A model generated the notes under the pieces. That model had not been told where the DNA came from and did no database searches. It was given only the letters and a program-made list of their open reading frames with translations. From Acidimicrobiaceae bacterium (GTDB lineage Bacteria > Actinomycetota > Acidimicrobiia > Acidimicrobiales > Poriferisodalaceae), in contig JAPOPC010000080.1 of the NCBI GenBank assembly GCA_026713105.1, positions 1-41,250 of the forward strand: 41,250 nt of DNA, written 5' to 3'. Position 1 is the stretch's first letter. Each line of letters opens with the position of its first letter. Positions 1-10,478 of this stretch are shown piece after piece. Made by a program: the position numbers and the translations under genes.

Positions 1-9
1 ACGCTCTTC

Positions 10-81
<72 letters not shown>

Positions 82-85
82 CGCA

Positions 86-769
86 CTAGGCGGCGCGGAT
101 GGGGCCGTCCTCAAGAACTTGGCGGTTCTCGATCACCTCGTCGATGATCCCGTACTCCTTGGCGGCCTCCGCATCCATGATGAAGTCGCGGTCGGTGTCG
201 TCGTGAATCCGCTCGAGATCCTGGCCGGTGTGGTGCGCAATGATCCGCTCGAGCCGCTCGCGCATCCGATCGATCTCCCGAGCCGCTAGCTCGATGTCGG
301 TCGCCTGACCCATCGCCTGCCCGTAGGGCTGATGCAGCAGCACCCTCGCATTGGGCAGCGCCATTCGCTTGCCCGGAGTTCCCGCCGCCAGCAGCACCGC
401 GGCTGCCGACGCCGCCTGACCCAGGCAGATTGTGGTGATGTCGTTGCGGATGTACTGGCTGGTGTCGTAGATGGCGAACAGGGAGCTGATATCGCCGCCG
501 GGCGAGTTGATGTAGATATTGATGTCCTTGTCGGGATTCTCCGACTCCAGGTGGATCATCTGGGCGCACACGAGGTTGGCGATCACGTCGTCGATGGGCG
601 TGCCCAAGAAGATGATGTTCTCCTTCAGCAGTCGCGAGTACAGGTCGTAGGCGCGCTCGCCGCGATTGGTCTGCTCCACAACCGTGGGCACGAGGTAGTT
701 GCGTGCGCTGTGCCGTGCGGCACCGTGGTTGTCGTGGTCGTGGTTTGCGGAGAACTCGGTGGTCACCAT
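86..769 (-). CDS. clpP: ATP-dependent Clp protease proteolytic subunit ClpP
   Basis: Serine peptidase subunit (family S14) of the Clp protease; it forms a barrel that degrades cytoplasmic proteins fed to it by ClpX or ClpC. The 227-residue product has the nucleophile Ser121 in GQAASAAA, the catalytic His146 in LLHQP and the Asp in DTDRD near 191. INSPGGD at 88-94 is the usual loop before the active site. An N-terminal stretch of about 22 residues rich in His and Asn precedes the conserved core and may be a cleaved propeptide. The ATG has a good ribosome binding site (AAGGA), and the gene starts 6 bp after tig, so the two form an operon. Actinobacteria often carry clpP1-clpP2 in tandem; only one copy is here, because a tRNA follows directly. 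Confidence 0.97.
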   Translation of the reverse strand: MVTTEFSANHDHDNHGAARHSARNYLVPTVVEQTNRGERAYDLYSRLLKENIIFLGTPIDDVIANLVCAQMIHLESENPDKDINIYINSPGGDISSLFAIYDTSQYIRNDITTICLGQAASAAAVLLAAGTPGKRMALPNARVLLHQPYGQAMGQATDIELAAREIDRMRERLERIIAHHTGQDLERIHDDTDRDFIMDAEAAKEYGIIDEVIENRQVLEDGPIRAA

Positions 770-775
770 CGGTCC

Positions 776-2347
776 TTAATCGTCCTCGTCTGCGGAGTCT
801 GGGTCTGCGGGGTCTGGGTCTGCGGGGTCATCGGGCGTCGGCAGTTCGAGCTCCGAGCGATCGATTGTGTCGCCTTCCGGCCCCACAAGCGCAACGGCTT
901 CAATGGCCCATTGAAGCGCCTTGTTCTTGCAAATGGCTGCCGTCAAGTGTGCGAGACCATCAGTCTCGGCCATGACCTCTCGCAACTGGGCCGGGCTGCG
1001 ACCATCGTTGGCCGCCATTTTCTCCAGCTCGGCGTCGACGTCATCGTCGTCAGCCTGCAAGTCCTCGGCCGTGGACAGGGCGCGCAGCGCCAGGTCCAGG
1101 CGCACGCCCCGCTCGGCATCGTCTCTCAGTTCACCGATGAATGACGCCGGCTCCTGCCCCGTCGCCTCCAACCACTGCTCGATCGTCATGTTTCGCTGTT
1201 GCAGCCCGCTGCCGAGCTCTGACATGCGATCCGCGATGACTCCGCTCACCATGGCGTCGGGTACGGGGCCCTCCACCAGGCCAGCTAGCTGTTTCTGTAT
1301 CTCGTCGCGCAGCACCATGTTGGCCTGCATGATCCGTCCGAAGCCGAGCTGCCGTGCTGTTGCCTCACGTAACTCTTCGACCGTGTCGTATTCGGTGTTC
1401 TCGTCGACCCATTCGTCGGTCAGATCGGGCAAGACGAGCTCAGACACAGCATTGACGGTGATCTCGAAGTCAATCTCCATCTCCGTCTGGACCGGATGCG
1501 GTGCGTTGAATGACAGTTCGGCGCCCGCCTCGGTGCCGCGCATCTGCTCATCGACCTCGGGCACAATGCCGCCGCTGCCGACTTCGTACAGGTAGTCCTG
1601 TGCCGACAGCCCGGGCAGCGGTTCGCCTGCCACCGAACCCTCGATGTCAATCGTGACCCGGTCGCCGTCATCGGCGGGCCGCTCGACCTCGGCGATATCG
1701 GCAAATTGGCGGCGCGTCTCGTCGATGCGAGCGTCGATCTCATCTTCTGGCGGTACCGGACTGGGAATCTCCACCTGCAAGGCGTCGTAGCCCGAGATCG
1801 AGACCACCGGTCGGATCTCGACCGTTGCCTCGAACGCCACCGGACCATCGCTGCCGTCGAGTGTGAGTTCCAACTCGGGCTGGTTCACCACGTCGACTTG
1901 ATTGTCACGCACGGCCTCGGCGTAGTAGCGGGGTACCGCTTCTTCGAGCGCCTGAGCGCGACCGATTTCGGATCCGAAGTGCGATTCCAGCACGCGGCGG
2001 GGAGCCCGTCCCGGTCGGAATCCCGGGATGCGCACCTCGCGGGCGAGCTTGCGGAACGCAGCCTCGATGTCGGCATCGAAGGTCTCCGCGTCGACTTCGA
2101 CGGTCAGCTTGACGCGGGGTCCGACGAAACGCTGCTGCGCGTCGTCCTCGTGGACTTGCCCATGTTCGTCGTCGAGATCGGCCTCGCTGGTGCCGAGGTC
2201 GCCGCTGTCGATCTCCTCAGCGGCTCCGCTGGCATCCGGAGACTCGGCTGAAGCTGACGCTTCGTCGGGGAGGGATGGATCGGGTTCAGATACTGGCGCG
2301 GGCCCGATGAAATCCGCTGGGTCCAGCGGCGTCAGCGTCGTCTTCAC
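776..2347 (-). CDS. tig: Trigger factor, with acidic extensions at both ends
   Basis: Ribosome-associated chaperone and peptidyl-prolyl isomerase that receives nascent chains at the exit tunnel. After about 75 acidic residues the canonical protein begins (VKLTVEV), with the ribosome-binding signature GFRPGRAPR near 110. The FKBP-type domain follows around residues 205-290 and then the helical C-terminal chaperone region. At 523 residues it is longer than the usual 430-470; the excess is the N-terminal extension and a C-terminal tail of Asp-Pro-Ala repeats. The GTG start has no Shine-Dalgarno, but a -10-like TAGGCT lies 9 nt upstream, and no in-frame ATG, GTG or TTG exists nearer the conserved core, which supports the long start. 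It is divergent from clpX and upstream of clpP. Confidence 0.93.
   Translation of the reverse strand: MKTTLTPLDPADFIGPAPVSEPDPSLPDEASASAESPDASGAAEEIDSGDLGTSEADLDDEHGQVHEDDAQQRFVGPRVKLTVEVDAETFDADIEAAFRKLAREVRIPGFRPGRAPRRVLESHFGSEIGRAQALEEAVPRYYAEAVRDNQVDVVNQPELELTLDGSDGPVAFEATVEIRPVVSISGYDALQVEIPSPVPPEDEIDARIDETRRQFADIAEVERPADDGDRVTIDIEGSVAGEPLPGLSAQDYLYEVGSGGIVPEVDEQMRGTEAGAELSFNAPHPVQTEMEIDFEITVNAVSELVLPDLTDEWVDENTEYDTVEELREATARQLGFGRIMQANMVLRDEIQKQLAGLVEGPVPDAMVSGVIADRMSELGSGLQQRNMTIEQWLEATGQEPASFIGELRDDAERGVRLDLALRALSTAEDLQADDDDVDAELEKMAANDGRSPAQLREVMAETDGLAHLTAAICKNKALQWAIEAVALVGPEGDTIDRSELELPTPDDPADPDPADPDSADEDD
788..832. repeat. 15-bp tandem repeat (3 units) in the tig 3' end
   Basis: Three consecutive 15-bp units, GTCTGCGGAGTCTGG, GTCTGCGGGGTCTGG and GTCTGCGGGGTCATC, lie inside tig. 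On the coding strand they give the DPADP-type acidic tail. In-frame unit gain or loss would change only tail length. Confidence 0.85.
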
Positions 2348-2356
2348 GAAGCGCGG

Positions 2357-2362
2357 AGCCTA
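2357..2362 (-). promoter_or_regulatory. Candidate -10 box for tig-clpP
   Basis: TAGGCT on the minus strand ends 9 nt before the tig GTG. With no Shine-Dalgarno present, this fits a leaderless or nearly leaderless transcript. No convincing -35 is visible. Confidence 0.45.
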
Positions 2363-2458
2363 CCGGCGCGCCCCGACCGCTCCCCGTGGCCCCGAGACAG
2401 CGGACCGTCCAAACAGATCACGACATGCCGCGCGGGCTGTGCCATCCTTGGCGGTCAT

Positions 2459-2469
2459 CGCTCGGCGCG
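2459..2469. promoter_or_regulatory. Possible ClgR-type operator between tig and clpX
   Basis: CGCTCGGCGCG fits the form CGCT-N4-GCG reported for the actinobacterial Clp regulator ClgR, with one mismatch to the internal A of that motif. It sits in the 229-bp divergent region between tig and clpX, where such a site would be expected. GC-rich DNA yields this pattern by chance, so support is weak. A TTGACA at 2494-2499 could be a -35 for clpX, but I see no well-spaced -10. Confidence 0.2.
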
Positions 2470-2576
2470 CGTGCGGTCGGACCGTGTGCGAACCTTGACA
2501 GTCCAACGACATGCAAGATCTCCTAGGAGTTCTTGCCGGAGAGTCTTCAAGAGATCTTTCAGGAGGGAGGTGCAGC

Positions 2577-3842
<1,266 letters not shown>

Positions 3843-3852
3843 GCAATGCGTC

Positions 3853-5292
3853 TTGAACCCTGAGCCCTCTGACACTGGGCCGACGGAAGCCATATCGGGC
3901 CCGCTGCGCGACTACGAGGCCGCCGTCGACTGGCTGGACTCCCACATCGATCTCGAGCGTCTGCTCGGCAGCGCAGAAGCAACGCCGCCCACGCTGGACC
4001 GTATGTGGACGCTCATGGGCGTCTTGGGCGATCCCCAGGACAGTGTGCCGACGATTCACATCACCGGAACGAACGGCAAGGGCAGTACGGCACGGCTGGC
4101 AGTAGCGCTGCTGGGGTCATGTGGTCTGGCTGCGGGCAGCTACACGTCTCCCCACATCGAACGTGTCAATGACCGGATCACCGTCGCAGACGAGCCGCTC
4201 GACGACGAGTCGTTCACTCTGGCGATCAGTGAGATCGCGGTCTTCGAATCGATGGTGACCGAGCGCTGCGGTGAACGGCCGAACTACTTCGAGGTGATGG
4301 CCGCTGCCGCGTACAACTGGTTCGCCTCGAACGCCCACGTGAACGTGATCGAGGTGGGCATGGGCGGGCGCTGGGACGCCACCAACGTCGTGGACGCAGC
4401 AGTGGCAGTCATCACCAACATCGGTGCTGATCACCTCGAGATCATCGGGCCGACGCTGGCAGACGTTGCGGCGGAGAAGGCAGGAATCATCTCGGCTGGG
4501 GCGATAGTTGTCTGCGGCGAAACAGCCCCGGAGCTCGTCGAAGTCGTGGCCGCTGCGGCGGCGGAGGCGAGTGCCGATGTCTGGCGACGAGGTGTCGACT
4601 GGGATGTTGTGCAGCGTCAAACTGCCGTCGGTGGCCAGCTCGTGAGCATTCGCACGCCCTTCGGGGAGCACGCCGACCACTTCGTGCCGCTGCATGGTGC
4701 TCACCAGGCGACGAACGTCGCCACGGCCATCAGCTCCGTCGAGGCGTTCTTTGGTCGGCGCATCGACGATGATGTGATTGCGACCGCTTTGGAATCCGTC
4801 TCGCTGCCGGCGCGCTTCGAAATCGTCGCTCAGGAGCCGACGGTTGTCATCGACGGGGCCCACAATCCTGGCGGGGCTGCCGCGTTGCGAGACACGCTCG
4901 CGGAATCGCTGTGGGTGGGCTCGACGTCGTCTCTGGGACACCCCGAGGGCGCGCCGACGAGCACGGACGGCGCCAAGGTGCTGGTGATAGGTGCCAACAG
5001 GCCGCACGATCCCGGTGCATTCTGTGAAGCACTAGATCTCGATCCCTTCGATGCAGTCGTCGCTACGGCCGCGGCGTGGCCGCGCGCAATGGCCCCGAGC
5101 GAGATCGCCGCCGCCGTCGAGCACTCCTGTGCGGGACGTGAGCGGCCGCTCCAGATCACCGGCGTCGACGGCGTCGGCGAGGCACTGCAGCGCGCCCGCG
5201 ACCGGGCTGGTCGGGAGGGAATTGTGGTCGTGAGCGGATCTCTCTACGTCGCTGCCGAAGCCCGGCGACTTCTGGGGGCTGACCCGCATTAG
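3853..5292 (+). CDS. folC: Dihydrofolate synthase / folylpolyglutamate synthase
   Basis: Mur-ligase-family enzyme that adds glutamate to dihydropteroate and to reduced folates. The 479-residue product shows the ATP-binding loop [11 protein letters not shown] near 75-85, the conserved [23 protein letters not shown] with EKAGII in the central domain, and DGAHNPGG at the start of the C-terminal domain. The start is taken as TTG at 3853, 10 bp after the clpX stop; the ATG at 3845 is in another frame and stops after five codons. No strong ribosome binding site is visible, so translation may be coupled to clpX. A Ser/Thr-rich insertion near 357-372 is not part of the family core. Confidence 0.95.
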   Translation: MNPEPSDTGPTEAISGPLRDYEAAVDWLDSHIDLERLLGSAEATPPTLDRMWTLMGVLGDPQDSVPTIHITGTNGKGSTARLAVALLGSCGLAAGSYTSPHIERVNDRITVADEPLDDESFTLAISEIAVFESMVTERCGERPNYFEVMAAAAYNWFASNAHVNVIEVGMGGRWDATNVVDAAVAVITNIGADHLEIIGPTLADVAAEKAGIISAGAIVVCGETAPELVEVVAAAAAEASADVWRRGVDWDVVQRQTAVGGQLVSIRTPFGEHADHFVPLHGAHQATNVATAISSVEAFFGRRIDDDVIATALESVSLPARFEIVAQEPTVVIDGAHNPGGAAALRDTLAESLWVGSTSSLGHPEGAPTSTDGAKVLVIGANRPHDPGAFCEALDLDPFDAVVATAAAWPRAMAPSEIAAAVEHSCAGRERPLQITGVDGVGEALQRARDRAGREGIVVVSGSLYVAAEARRLLGADPH

Positions 5293-5354
5293 CCTCGTGC
5301 GCGCAGCCGATGGCGCATCGCGCCAGTACGCGCGCACAGCCGAGGGAGACAGCG

Positions 5355-5816
5355 ATGCGGCAAACGCTGGTGATCTGCAAGCCAGACGCCGTCGAGCGCG
5401 GCCTCGTCGGCGAGATTATGGGCAGATTCGAGCGCAAGGGACTTGCCGTCGCTGCCCTCGAGCACCGGACCATTGATCGCAACACGGCCGAGCGGCACTA
5501 TGCCGAGCACGCCGGCAAGCCGTTCTATGAGCCGCTGCTGGAATTCATCACCCGCTCGCCGTCGGTTGTCATGGTGCTCGAAGGTCCCCCAGAGGCAGGC
5601 GACGACGTCTTCGCCGTCGTGCGCACGCTGATGGGCACGACCAATCCCGCCACCGCAGCGCCGGGCACCATCCGGGGCGACCTAGGGCTGTCTCCCACGG
5701 AGAATCTCGTACACGGCTCCGACAGCGAGGCTTCGGCGGAACGCGAGATCGCTCTGTTCTTCCCCACCATCGCTGCGACGAACAATGTCGCGTCAATCAA
5801 CGAGGTCAGCGGTTGA
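5355..5816 (+). CDS. ndk: Nucleoside diphosphate kinase
   Basis: Transfers the gamma phosphate of ATP to other nucleoside diphosphates through a phosphohistidine. The 153-residue product contains CKPDAVERG at the N-terminus and NLVHGSDS with the active-site His120. The ATG at 5355 has GAGGGAG 6 nt upstream; an in-frame upstream start at 5310 lacks a site and would add a non-conserved peptide. It follows folC by 62 bp and its stop overlaps the mreB start by one base (TGATG). Confidence 0.97.
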   Translation: MRQTLVICKPDAVERGLVGEIMGRFERKGLAVAALEHRTIDRNTAERHYAEHAGKPFYEPLLEFITRSPSVVMVLEGPPEAGDDVFAVVRTLMGTTNPATAAPGTIRGDLGLSPTENLVHGSDSEASAEREIALFFPTIAATNNVASINEVSG

Positions 5817-6874
5817 TGGCGGCGAAAGGAGCATCCCGACCCCGCCGGCGCGGCTCGGTGTTCGGCGGCAGGGACATCGCGGTTGATCTGGGCACGGCCA
5901 ACACGATCGTGTTTGTCCGCGGCCGGGGCATCGTGCTGAACGAGCCGTCGGTGGTCGCGGTCGACTCGATGACCGGCAACTCGCTGGCCGTCGGCCAGGA
6001 AGCCAAGCGGATGATCGGCAGGACCCCCGGCAACATCACTGCGATCAGCCCACTGAAGGACGGTGTGATCGCCGACTTCGACATCTGCGAGAAGATGCTG
6101 AGGCACTTCATCAACGAGGTTTCCCAGACCCGTTGGCCCAAGCCGCGCATAGTGATCTGCGTGCCGTCGGGGATCACCGGCGTGGAGCAGCGCGCCGTGC
6201 AGGAAGCCGCCGAATATGCGGGCGCGCGCCGCGCATACATCATCGAGGAGCCGATGGCCGCAGCGATCGGCGCTGGACTGCCGGTGCAGACAGCGCAGGG
6301 GAGCATGATCGTCGACATCGGCGGCGGCACCACTGAGGTCGCAGTGATCTCGCTGGGCGGCATCGTGACGGCTCGTTCTGCCCGCATCGGCGGCAACATG
6401 ATTGATGCGTCGATCAGCGCTCACGTCAAGAAGGAACATGGCCTCATCGTGGGCGAGCGCACCGCGGAGGAGATCAAGCTTGCGCTCGGTTCGGCGTGGC
6501 CATTGCAGCAGGAGATCTTCGCGGAGGTCCGGGGCCGCGACATGGTCAGCGGGCTGCCCGAATCCGTCAGCGTGGACAGCATGGAGATCCGCGAAGCGAT
6601 CGCCGGGCCCGTCAGCGCCATCGTCGACTCGGTGAAGGCAACGCTCGACGACACTGCGCCGGAGCTGGCAGCCGACGTCATGGACTACGGCATCACACTC
6701 GCCGGCGGAGGAGCGATGCTGCGCGGCCTGCCGGATCGACTGCGCTCGGAGACCGGCGTTGCAGTCCACATCGCGGAGGATCCGCTATTCGCCGTCGTGC
6801 GCGGCTCTGGCCAAACGCTCGAAGAATTCGACGTCCTCCACGGAGTGCTGTACTCCTCCACCGAGGGGCGCTGA
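5816..6874 (+). CDS. mreB: Rod-shape-determining actin homologue MreB
   Basis: Bacterial actin that forms membrane-associated filaments and directs lateral wall synthesis by the elongasome. The 352-residue product carries phosphate-1 motif VDLGTANT, PLKDGVIADF, the VPSGITGVEQRA segment, IIEEPMAAAIGAG, phosphate-2 motif VDIGGGTTEVAVISLGG and the adenosine motif TLAGGGAMLRGL, in order. The start is the ATG overlapping the ndk stop; a TTG one codon earlier is also possible. It begins the run mreB-mreC-mreD-mrdA-rodA. Its presence argues for a rod-shaped cell or at least MreB-directed wall growth, in contrast to actinobacteria that lack mreB. Confidence 0.97.
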   Translation: MAAKGASRPRRRGSVFGGRDIAVDLGTANTIVFVRGRGIVLNEPSVVAVDSMTGNSLAVGQEAKRMIGRTPGNITAISPLKDGVIADFDICEKMLRHFINEVSQTRWPKPRIVICVPSGITGVEQRAVQEAAEYAGARRAYIIEEPMAAAIGAGLPVQTAQGSMIVDIGGGTTEVAVISLGGIVTARSARIGGNMIDASISAHVKKEHGLIVGERTAEEIKLALGSAWPLQQEIFAEVRGRDMVSGLPESVSVDSMEIREAIAGPVSAIVDSVKATLDDTAPELAADVMDYGITLAGGGAMLRGLPDRLRSETGVAVHIAEDPLFAVVRGSGQTLEEFDVLHGVLYSSTEGR

Positions 6875-6885
6875 CGCCCCCGGCC

Positions 6886-7797
6886 GTGGCCCGCCGCGCC
6901 GGCATTCGGAGACGCACTTGGCTTCGTCTGGCCCTGCTCGTCGTGACGGCCATTGCACTGCTGACGCTCGACGCACGCGGATCTGGCGGCGTGCTGGACA
7001 CTGCCCGCGGCGCCACGCTGGATCTGCTGGGACCGGTGCGGACGTTCGGGGACTGGGTGGTCAGCCCGATACGAAACGCGTGGCAAGGAGTCGTCAGCTT
7101 CGACGACCTGGAGGCTGAGAACGCGGAGCTGCGCAGCCAGCTGGCAGAAGCGCAGGCTTCCGTGCTGCGGGTCGGTGAGCTGGAACGGGACCGCCAGGAG
7201 CTGCTCGCGTTGGTCGGCGCCCGCGACACTGCACAGGCGATTCCCAGGGTGACGGCGCGGGTCATCGACGCACCGGTTTCGAATTTCGAGCGCACGATCG
7301 AACTGGGAAAGGGAAGACGTGACGGCATCCGTGAGGGCATGCCGGTGGAGAGCGGCCACGGCCTCGTCGGTCGTGTCGTGGAGGCGAGCACCACGCGCTC
7401 GCTCGTCGAACTGCTGACCGACCCGAACTTCGACGCCGGCGTGCGCATTGTCCGCTCCGGCGACGACGGGTTGGCCTCGGGACGGGGCCCAGGGCGCGAC
7501 CTCGAGGTGAGCTACATCGAGCTCGAGACGGTTGTCATCCCAGGCGAGACCGTCGTGACCAGCGGCTTTGACGGCAGCACATTTCCCGCGGGGTTGCTTG
7601 TCGGCACGGTCACCGATGTCGAGCCCGATGCGGTGCGGGGCGCGCAGCGGGTCACCGTTCATCCCGCAGCAGATCTGACACGGCTGCGGTGGGTGCAAGT
7701 GCTGCTCTATGAACCCAACGTCCCTGAGCCGGTGATCGTGGATCGCGAGCCTGACGACAGCCCAGCCGAAGCAGGTACAGCGGGAGGTGGGTCATGA
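6886..7797 (+). CDS. mreC: Rod shape-determining protein MreC
   Basis: Periplasm-facing elongasome scaffold anchored by one membrane helix. The product (303 residues from the GTG at 6886) has an Arg-rich start, a transmembrane helix near 13-30, a coiled coil around 70-105 (DLEAENAELRSQLAEAQ) and the two beta-barrel domains typical of MreC (GLVGRVVEAS and TSGFDGSTFPAGLLVG). The start is chosen as the first codon after the mreB stop that gives the usual topology. No clear Shine-Dalgarno is present, so translation is probably coupled to mreB. A Pro/Glu/Asp/Gly-rich tail ends the protein. Confidence 0.93.
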   Translation: MARRAGIRRRTWLRLALLVVTAIALLTLDARGSGGVLDTARGATLDLLGPVRTFGDWVVSPIRNAWQGVVSFDDLEAENAELRSQLAEAQASVLRVGELERDRQELLALVGARDTAQAIPRVTARVIDAPVSNFERTIELGKGRRDGIREGMPVESGHGLVGRVVEASTTRSLVELLTDPNFDAGVRIVRSGDDGLASGRGPGRDLEVSYIELETVVIPGETVVTSGFDGSTFPAGLLVGTVTDVEPDAVRGAQRVTVHPAADLTRLRWVQVLLYEPNVPEPVIVDREPDDSPAEAGTAGGGS

Positions 7798-7810
7798 CCG
7801 AGGACGGCCG

Positions 7811-8347
7811 ATGATGGCAGGTGCGGGCCCGCTGGCCCGCTCGGCGCTGGTGCTGACTCTCGCCGTCGTCGTTCACGTAGGCCTGCTCGTGCACATCACC
7901 CCGGCGGGTGTCATCGTTGATCCGCTGGTGCTGCTGGCCGTCGCGGGCGGGATCGTCGGCGGCAAGGGCACCGGGGCGTCGTTCGGCGGAGCCTGCGGGC
8001 TTGCATCTGATCTCATCCTTCACACACCGTTCGGCATGTCGCTGCTCGTGCTGACGCTGCTGGGTTACGTCTCGGGCAGTGTTGCCGAGCAGATCCCGTC
8101 AGCTCGATGGTTTGCGCGGGCGGCGGTGGCCTCGGTGCTGTCAGCGGGCGGGATCGGTCTCTTCGGCGGAGTCGGTTGGCTGATGGACCTCGTCTACGTA
8201 ACCGAGGCACCGCTTGTTCGCATCGCCATTGTCACCGGCGTGGCGTCGCTGCTGACCAATCCGCTGCTCGAACGTGTGCTTCGATGGGCTCTCATCATCC
8301 GCCCGCGCATTTCTGACCTTCGAGAAAGCACGACTCGCGGTGGATGA
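7811..8347 (+). CDS. mreD: Rod shape-determining membrane protein MreD
   Basis: Small polytopic elongasome protein that works with MreC, PBP2 and RodA. The 178-residue product is very hydrophobic, with about five predicted membrane segments, and has MreD-like features such as TPAGVIVDPLVLLAVAGG and FGGACGLASDLILHTPFG. The ATG at 7811 has GAGGA 6 nt upstream; a GTG at 7787 and an ATG at 7814 are alternatives. It follows mreC by 13 bp and its end overlaps the next gene. MreD is poorly conserved in sequence, so the call rests partly on position. Confidence 0.88.
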   Translation: MMAGAGPLARSALVLTLAVVVHVGLLVHITPAGVIVDPLVLLAVAGGIVGGKGTGASFGGACGLASDLILHTPFGMSLLVLTLLGYVSGSVAEQIPSARWFARAAVASVLSAGGIGLFGGVGWLMDLVYVTEAPLVRIAIVTGVASLLTNPLLERVLRWALIIRPRISDLRESTTRGG

Positions 8348-10478
8348 GCGGGTCCGCCGGCGGATGGCCTTCATCGGCATCGTGATGATCGGGCTGTTCG
8401 GAGCGCTCTTCACCCGTCTGTGGTACCTGCAGGTGCTCGAGACTGAGCAGTTCACCGTGGCCGCGGAGTCGAACCAGGTCCGCATCATCATCACTCCACC
8501 GACTCGTGGCCGCATTCTCGACCGTCATGGCGTCGTTCTCGCCGACAACGTTCGAACTGGCGTGGTCACCATCGACCAGTCGAGCTACACGGAACCGGTG
8601 GCCGAGGCGGTATTTGCCGAACTGGCCGACTTGCTCGATATCCCGGTCGTCCAGCTCCGGCAGGGCCTCGACGACCAGCGCACTCATCCGCTCGCTCCCA
8701 AGGTGGTGGCGACGGGTCTTGACGAAGACGGTCTGCTGCGTGTCGCGGAGCGGTCCATTCCTGGCGTCGAAGCCAAGTGGGACTGGGTCCGCGTGTACCC
8801 ACAAAACGAGGTCGGGGCACACATCGTCGGCTACGTCGGGGCGATGTCAGAGCGCCAGCATCGGGAGCTGATCGACGATGGCTACCTGCCCTACGAGCGG
8901 GTCGGCAGGGCGGGCATCGAGGGCCTCTTCGAAGCCGAGCTCCACGGCGAACCGGGGCGCACCAAGCTCGAGGTGGACCGGCAGGACCGGGTGCAGCGAA
9001 TCTTGGCCGACGTGCCGCCGCAGCCGGGCCAGGACATCGTGCTGTCCATTGACGTCGAGCTGCAGGCTGCAGTGGAGTCGTACCTGCGCCAAGGGCTGAT
9101 CGCTGCCCGTAAAACCGTGAGCGAGGACTCCGGGTTCTTCTACCCGGCGCTGACCGGGGCAGCGGTCGTCGTGGACGTGCGCAACGGCGATGTGCTCGCG
9201 ATGGCCTCGCACCCCACCTACGACCCGAATTGGATGGTGGAGGGCCTGTCACTGGCGGAGTACCAATCGGTGTTCGAGAACCCCTATGCGCCGGGCGCGC
9301 TGAACAATCTCGCAGTGCAGGGCACCTACTCACCCGGTTCGGTCTTCAAGCCGGTGACGGCACTCGCTGGCCTCGAAGCGGGCCTCATCTCGCCGCGGGC
9401 GGCATATCACGACGTCGGCTACTACAGGATTCCCGAGGCGCGGGGCTGCACCGGCCGCTGCACGTTCTTCAACGCGGATCGGGCTGCACTCGGAACCCTG
9501 GACCTGTCGGGGGCGCTGACCCGATCCAGCGACGCCTACTTCTACAAGGTGTCCGACGACCTGTACTGGGTCGACGGCCCGGAGCAGTGGGCGATTCAGG
9601 ACATGGCCCGCGCCCTCGGATTCGATTCCCCGACCGGCGTGCAGCTGCCATTCGAAAAGACGGGCCGCGTGCCTGACGGCGACGTGAAGAAGACTCTCTT
9701 TGAGTTGAGTCCCGAGGCCTACAACCCGTACAACGAGCCGCCGCGCTGGTTCCCGGGCGACAACATCAACACCGGCATCGGCCAGGGGCTTGTTGCCGTC
9801 ACACCGCTGCAGCTCGCAAACGCGTACGCCACTCTGGCCAACGGCGGCACCCGCTTCTCTCCGAACGTCGTCGAGGAGGTCGTGTCTCGCGAGGCAGAAA
9901 CGTTCGGCGAGCCCGTGCTGACCTTCGAGCCGAGGGTGCTCGACACCGTGGAATTCCCCGCCGGCAGCGCGGTCGTACGGGAAGGATTGAGCAACGTCAC
10001 CAATTCCCGGTTGCGAGGCACGGCCGCCAAGGCCTTCGAGGGCTACGACCATGCCGGCTACCCGGTGTCGGGCAAGACCGGCACGGCCCAGGCGCAGGGT
10101 CTGAACGCCGTGCTGCGGCGCAAGAAGGAGGACACGGCGGTGTTCGTGGCGTGGGCACCCACCCATGACCCCCGATACGCCGTCGCTGTCGTCATGGAGG
10201 AGGCCGGCTACGGCGGCGAGGCGGCTGCGCCTGTGGCCCGGCGCATTATCGAGGCAGTCCGGGCCTACGAGCAGCGCTGGCCTGAACCGCAGATCGCGTT
10301 CGTGCCTCCCCAGCCCGAGTGCCCCGAAGTGCCAGAGGCGCTGCGAGGCGATCCGGCGTTCTTGGGCTACGTGCCGGAAGGCTGCCCGTGGGGCGTCCAG
10401 CTGCCGCGCGCCAACACGCCCTCTGATGCGGATGGTGACGGCATCCCCGATGTGGACCAGATCGGGGGCGGGTCATGA
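8340..10478 (+). CDS. mrdA: Penicillin-binding protein 2 (elongasome transpeptidase)
   Basis: Class B PBP that cross-links peptidoglycan during elongation, paired with RodA. From the GTG at 8340 it has 712 residues: a signal anchor near 10-28, the dimerisation domain (TPPTRGRILDRHG), then the transpeptidase domain with SVFK (Ser334, Lys337), SSD (396-398) in the place of SxN, and KTG (579-581). Asp instead of Asn in the second motif occurs in some class B PBPs. The C-terminus ends in an Asp/Gly stretch (DADGDGIPDVD) resembling a calcium-binding thrombospondin type 3 loop, which is unusual for a PBP. The start overlaps the mreD stop by 8 bp; an ATG at 8364 is an alternative. Confidence 0.95.
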   Translation: MDERVRRRMAFIGIVMIGLFGALFTRLWYLQVLETEQFTVAAESNQVRIIITPPTRGRILDRHGVVLADNVRTGVVTIDQSSYTEPVAEAVFAELADLLDIPVVQLRQGLDDQRTHPLAPKVVATGLDEDGLLRVAERSIPGVEAKWDWVRVYPQNEVGAHIVGYVGAMSERQHRELIDDGYLPYERVGRAGIEGLFEAELHGEPGRTKLEVDRQDRVQRILADVPPQPGQDIVLSIDVELQAAVESYLRQGLIAARKTVSEDSGFFYPALTGAAVVVDVRNGDVLAMASHPTYDPNWMVEGLSLAEYQSVFENPYAPGALNNLAVQGTYSPGSVFKPVTALAGLEAGLISPRAAYHDVGYYRIPEARGCTGRCTFFNADRAALGTLDLSGALTRSSDAYFYKVSDDLYWVDGPEQWAIQDMARALGFDSPTGVQLPFEKTGRVPDGDVKKTLFELSPEAYNPYNEPPRWFPGDNINTGIGQGLVAVTPLQLANAYATLANGGTRFSPNVVEEVVSREAETFGEPVLTFEPRVLDTVEFPAGSAVVREGLSNVTNSRLRGTAAKAFEGYDHAGYPVSGKTGTAQAQGLNAVLRRKKEDTAVFVAWAPTHDPRYAVAVVMEEAGYGGEAAAPVARRIIEAVRAYEQRWPEPQIAFVPPQPECPEVPEALRGDPAFLGYVPEGCPWGVQLPRANTPSDADGDGIPDVDQIGGGS

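Noticed and set aside
2490..2515. HspR HAIR-type operator before clpX
   Set aside because: TTGACAGTCCAA has only partial similarity and lacks the inverted ACTCAAG half.
2511..2576. In-frame ATG giving ClpX 22 more residues
   Set aside because: The strong purine-rich ribosome binding site lies inside this stretch, just before the GTG at 2577, and the conserved N-terminus begins there.
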